Below are positions 28,999-31,007 of a stretch of 31,007 nucleotides of DNA, one piece after another. Numbering within the stretch: position 1 is the stretch's first letter; every line of letters starts with the position of its first letter. Origin of the DNA: Zoopage sp. CT-All (taxonomy: Eukaryota; Zoopagomycota; Zoopagomycetes; Zoopagales; Zoopagaceae); contig QZWS01000065.1 in the NCBI GenBank assembly GCA_004114245.1, positions 1-31,007 on the forward strand, written 5' to 3'. Both the position numbers and the translations under genes were made by a program. The notes beneath the pieces were generated by a model. It ran no database searches. It saw only the letters and a list, made by a program, of their open reading frames with translations, and was not told the origin of the DNA.

Positions 28999-29775
28999 CT
29001 ACTCCTCGACGAACTTCTTAAGCTTCTCCAGCCAGTTCGCATACTCCCTCTGCTCCTTCCACTCGATATAGTTTGGCACAAACAGCGCCAGGCCGGTGTC
29101 CACGCCTCGCTCCTCCAAAAACTTGTCCAGCAACACTTGCACATCCTCGTCCAAGTGTCCGTACTGCGGGCCGCCGTAGACCAGCCTGCGCTTGTAGTCC
29201 GCTTCTGCGGTATCCCCGGTCGCGTGCTCAGGCGAGTCGTGTACGACCAGCGACTCGTAGCCAATCTCGCCCTCCTCGAGCACAAGGTCGATGGTGACGG
29301 CCGAGTTTGGCTTCGTGATGGTCAGCGACGCGTGCACGGGGTAGTTCTCCATACTGGTATCGTCTTCATCGTCGTCCGCCGACTCGTCTGCGGCATCGTC
29401 GGCCTCCTGGGACGCCGCGGCACCCTCTTCGCCAGACTCATCAAGCTCTGACATGTCTCCGGCATTGTCCTCATCCATGACTTTTATATCCTCCACCGAG
29501 AACACAACGCGGATCTGCTCGTTGCCAAATGCACGCGTCAGCACAACCTCGTCTTTCCCCGTGACATCGTGAATCTGAAAGTTCCCTTGCTTCTTGAAAT
29601 TCTTTAGAAACTCGGGCTCGACGGGTGTTTCGGCGAGCGCGTCGCGCTCGAAGCGCAGCTCCTCGCCGAGCTTGTGCGCCAAGTCGCGGTCCACCTGGCC
29701 ATGGCTCCACCTGACCGGGGCGATGGATAGCGCGGCGGGCCGCAGGGCGCGGCGGGTGGCGAGACGGGCGAGCAT
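28999..29775 (-). CDS. MAM33: Mitochondrial matrix acidic protein MAM33 (p32/C1QBP family)
   Basis: Acidic trimeric matrix protein of the p32/gC1qBP family, supporting mitochondrial translation and ribosome assembly. Intronless, 258 residues from ATG 29775 (MLARLATRRALRPAAL), a typical arginine-rich presequence ending near RWSHG; a start at 29808 (MGRKFLLCC) would add 11 residues. The mature protein shows LAHKLGEELRFERD, FLKNFKKQGNFQIHD, VVLTRAFGNEQIRVVFSVED, a very acidic loop of about 40 residues, then LTITKPNSAVTIDLVLEEGE, YGGPQYGHLDEDVQ and the C-terminal YIEWKEQREYANWLEKL helix. Length and order fit the family. It faces COX14 with only 34 bp between starts. Confidence 0.93.
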   Translation of the reverse strand: MLARLATRRALRPAALSIAPVRWSHGQVDRDLAHKLGEELRFERDALAETPVEPEFLKNFKKQGNFQIHDVTGKDEVVLTRAFGNEQIRVVFSVEDIKVMDEDNAGDMSELDESGEEGAAASQEADDAADESADDDEDDTSMENYPVHASLTITKPNSAVTIDLVLEEGEIGYESLVVHDSPEHATGDTAEADYKRRLVYGGPQYGHLDEDVQVLLDKFLEERGVDTGLALFVPNYIEWKEQREYANWLEKLKKFVEE

Positions 29776-29809
29776 ATTTTGGCAGCAGAGCAGAAATTTT
29801 CGGCCCATA
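29776..29809. promoter_or_regulatory. 34-bp divergent gap, MAM33 / COX14-like
   Basis: Two mitochondrial-protein genes begin 34 bp apart (or 1 bp, if MAM33 starts at 29808). Transcripts must start inside or very close to the opposite gene, so the two are probably driven by one bidirectional control region. Confidence 0.45.
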
Positions 29810-30147
29810 ATGACAGCTGTCAAGAACGTGGCTGATCTTGCCCACCGCACGCTCGTCCTGTCCCTGGCCGGCGGCACTGGTGAATATGCCGAGGAGGACA
29901 CGACGGTGTGTTGATATTGATCTGCAGTGTACGGGCTGTATGCGACAGGGTCGTCCGTGGTGCGCCGGTATCAACAAGCAAAGGAGACAAAGGCGCTGAG
30001 AGAACGCGTATGTTCTTTATGCACCCGGTCTTGCCAAGGCTAACATGCGGATAGGAGGAGCTGCTGGAAGCGATGCAGCAGTATGCAGCGGTGTCTGGGG
30101 ATTCGTCGCATTTGGAGGGCACGGAGATGGCATCGTCGTCCCAATAA
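29810..30147 (+). CDS. COX14-like cytochrome c oxidase assembly protein
   Basis: Small inner-membrane protein resembling COX14, which couples COX1 synthesis to assembly of complex IV. Three exons (29810-29879, 29928-30007, 30055-30147; introns 48 and 47 nt, the second with a GGCTAAC branch site) give 80 residues. The N-terminus NVADLAHRTLVLSL fits the COX14 pattern (QLADIGYKTF in human). Splicing then yields GGTVYGLYATGSSVVRRY, a single hydrophobic span followed by a basic stop-transfer and a charged coil (QQAKETKALREREELL). Length (about 57-80 in the family) fits. The match rests on one short motif and topology, so a different small mitochondrial protein is possible. Confidence 0.68.
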
Positions 30148-30265
30148 TGGCTCATCAGTGTGTCAGTGCTCCGCCTGATGGATCTCAGGGACAAACATAT
30201 CCATGTCATCTCACACCACCTGTTCTTGCAAAACACGAATGCATCCTTGGAGTACCAGTACATGC

Positions 30266-31007
30266 TTACTGCTGCGCACATTGCATCGTCGGACCACTTT
30301 CCTCGTCACTGTCGTGGGCGTGCTGATGCCCGCCTTGTCGGCCGCCAGCGCCACCATTCTGCTTCGCTTGTTGCGATGCGTCAAGCTCGGCCAGCACTAC
30401 CTCTTCGACCTCGGCGCCATCAGAGGGCGGAAGCGGCGGGCGTGCAGGGAGGATCTCCTCGAGCCTGAGAATGGTTGCCTCGTCGGTCCATCGGTCTGTT
30501 GGGAACTCGACGTCAAAGTGGATGATGAGGTTGCCGTTGGTGTGGTGGCGGTACGACGGCATGCCTTCGCTCGCGATGATCTTGAGCCCGCCAGGACGGA
30601 TAATCTCGCCCGGGAGGATTTGCACGATAAGCTGGCGGTTGTCCAGGTGCTTGATCGCAAACGAGCCGCCGGCAAGGGCGGTGAGGAGATCCACGGTAGC
30701 CTTGTACACCAAGTCGTCCCCGCGGCGCTGAAACCGCTCGTGATCCTTCTGCTCCAGTACGATGACGATGTCGCCCGCCTCCAGCCCTGGCTCCTGATCC
30801 GCCTGACCGTGCAGCGTGATCTTCTGCCCATGCGCCATCCCCTTGTCAATGACAATCTCGAGAATCTTGCGCTCGGAGACCGTCTTCTGGCCATGGCACT
30901 CCTTGCAGCGATCCTTGTCCTTGATCAGCTCTCCCTCGCCGTTGCATTCCGTGCACACGGTCTGCACCTGCTGGACCATCGGGCCCAGCTGCCGCAGCAT
31001 GATGCGC
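30266..31007 (-). CDS. Type I Hsp40 (YDJ1-like), C-terminal part
   Basis: Co-chaperone that binds unfolded clients and stimulates Hsp70 ATPase in the cytosol. The gene runs off the right edge; 246 residues are visible, without the J domain. What remains matches YDJ1/DNAJA closely: IMLRQLGPMVQQVQTVC, two zinc-finger repeats (CTECNGEG, CKECHGQK), SERKILEIVIDKGM, DQEPGLEAGDIV, GDDLVYKATVDLLTALAGG, LPGEIIRPGG, GNLIIHFDVEFP and LEEILPARPPLP. The end is DSDEESGPTMQCAQQ, a CaaX-type farnesylation site as in Ydj1 (CASQ). No intron is seen in the visible part. Convergent with COX14-like (118 bp). Confidence 0.95.
   Translation of the reverse strand, partial: RIMLRQLGPMVQQVQTVCTECNGEGELIKDKDRCKECHGQKTVSERKILEIVIDKGMAHGQKITLHGQADQEPGLEAGDIVIVLEQKDHERFQRRGDDLVYKATVDLLTALAGGSFAIKHLDNRQLIVQILPGEIIRPGGLKIIASEGMPSYRHHTNGNLIIHFDVEFPTDRWTDEATILRLEEILPARPPLPPSDGAEVEEVVLAELDASQQAKQNGGAGGRQGGHQHAHDSDEESGPTMQCAQQ

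Noticed and set aside
30160-30468. Small + strand frame after COX14 as a separate gene
   Set aside because: It overlaps the Hsp40 C-terminus antisense, lacks any recognisable motif, and probably contains only 3' UTR sequence.
1-31007. CRISPR arrays, rRNA, tRNA genes or prokaryotic operons
   Set aside because: No spaced direct-repeat array and no tRNA or rRNA signatures were seen by eye; abundant spliceosomal introns show a eukaryotic nuclear origin.

Overview
The window is gene-dense nuclear DNA from a fungus. Three lines of evidence support this: about 50 very short introns (mostly 40-57 nt, GT-AG with CTAAT/CTGAC-like branch sites), a free-standing orotidine-5'-phosphate decarboxylase (animals fuse it into UMPS), and fungal-type ATG4, SOK1/TCP11, MLH3 and AFG1. 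The lineage cannot be fixed from sequence alone. Intron size and an expanded-type 'QENK' hypothetical family lean towards Basidiomycota. The NIS siderophore synthetase and the SH3-PX-BAR sorting nexin would also suit an early-diverging lineage. I assembled exons by hand from protein-family matches and splice phase. For ATG4, the DNA methyltransferase, SOK1, the sorting nexin, ATXN10, CLYBL, AFG1, ADAT1 and COX14, the summed exons give a whole number of codons.

Layout, left to right. NIS (IucA/IucC) siderophore synthetase (+); ATG4 autophagy protease (-); small secreted-looking acidic cysteine protein (-); DNMT1-type cytosine-5 methyltransferase with RFD, BAH and catalytic domains (+, 14 exons); URA3 (-); SOK1/TCP11 (+); SH3-PX-BAR sorting nexin (+); two-TM membrane protein (+); ataxin-10/CTR86 (-). 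The accessory patch at about 19.3-22.2 kb holds a decayed LINE and two paralogous genes of unknown function, set head-to-head as an imperfect palindrome. Then come CLYBL/HpcH-type lyase (+), MLH3 (-), AFG1 ATPase (+), tRNA adenosine deaminase ADAT1/TAD1 (-), MAM33/p32 (-), COX14-like (+) and the C-terminal part of a YDJ1-type Hsp40 (-, runs off the right edge).

Most genes are housekeeping and alternate strand, giving convergent pairs with very small gaps (6 bp between AFG1 and ADAT1 stops) and divergent pairs with very small shared promoters (33-76 bp). Several neighbours act in mitochondria (CLYBL, AFG1, MAM33, COX14), and two of them share one 34-bp promoter gap. No prokaryote-like operon, CRISPR, rRNA or tRNA gene was seen.

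The points most worth a second look are: the inverted duplicate gene pair, whose catalytic-looking ExK motif survives in only one copy; three GC-AG introns in one 31-kb window; a 16-nt microexon in MLH3, whose ATPase motifs look degenerate while its endonuclease motif is intact; and a bacterial-type siderophore synthetase in a fungal genome.
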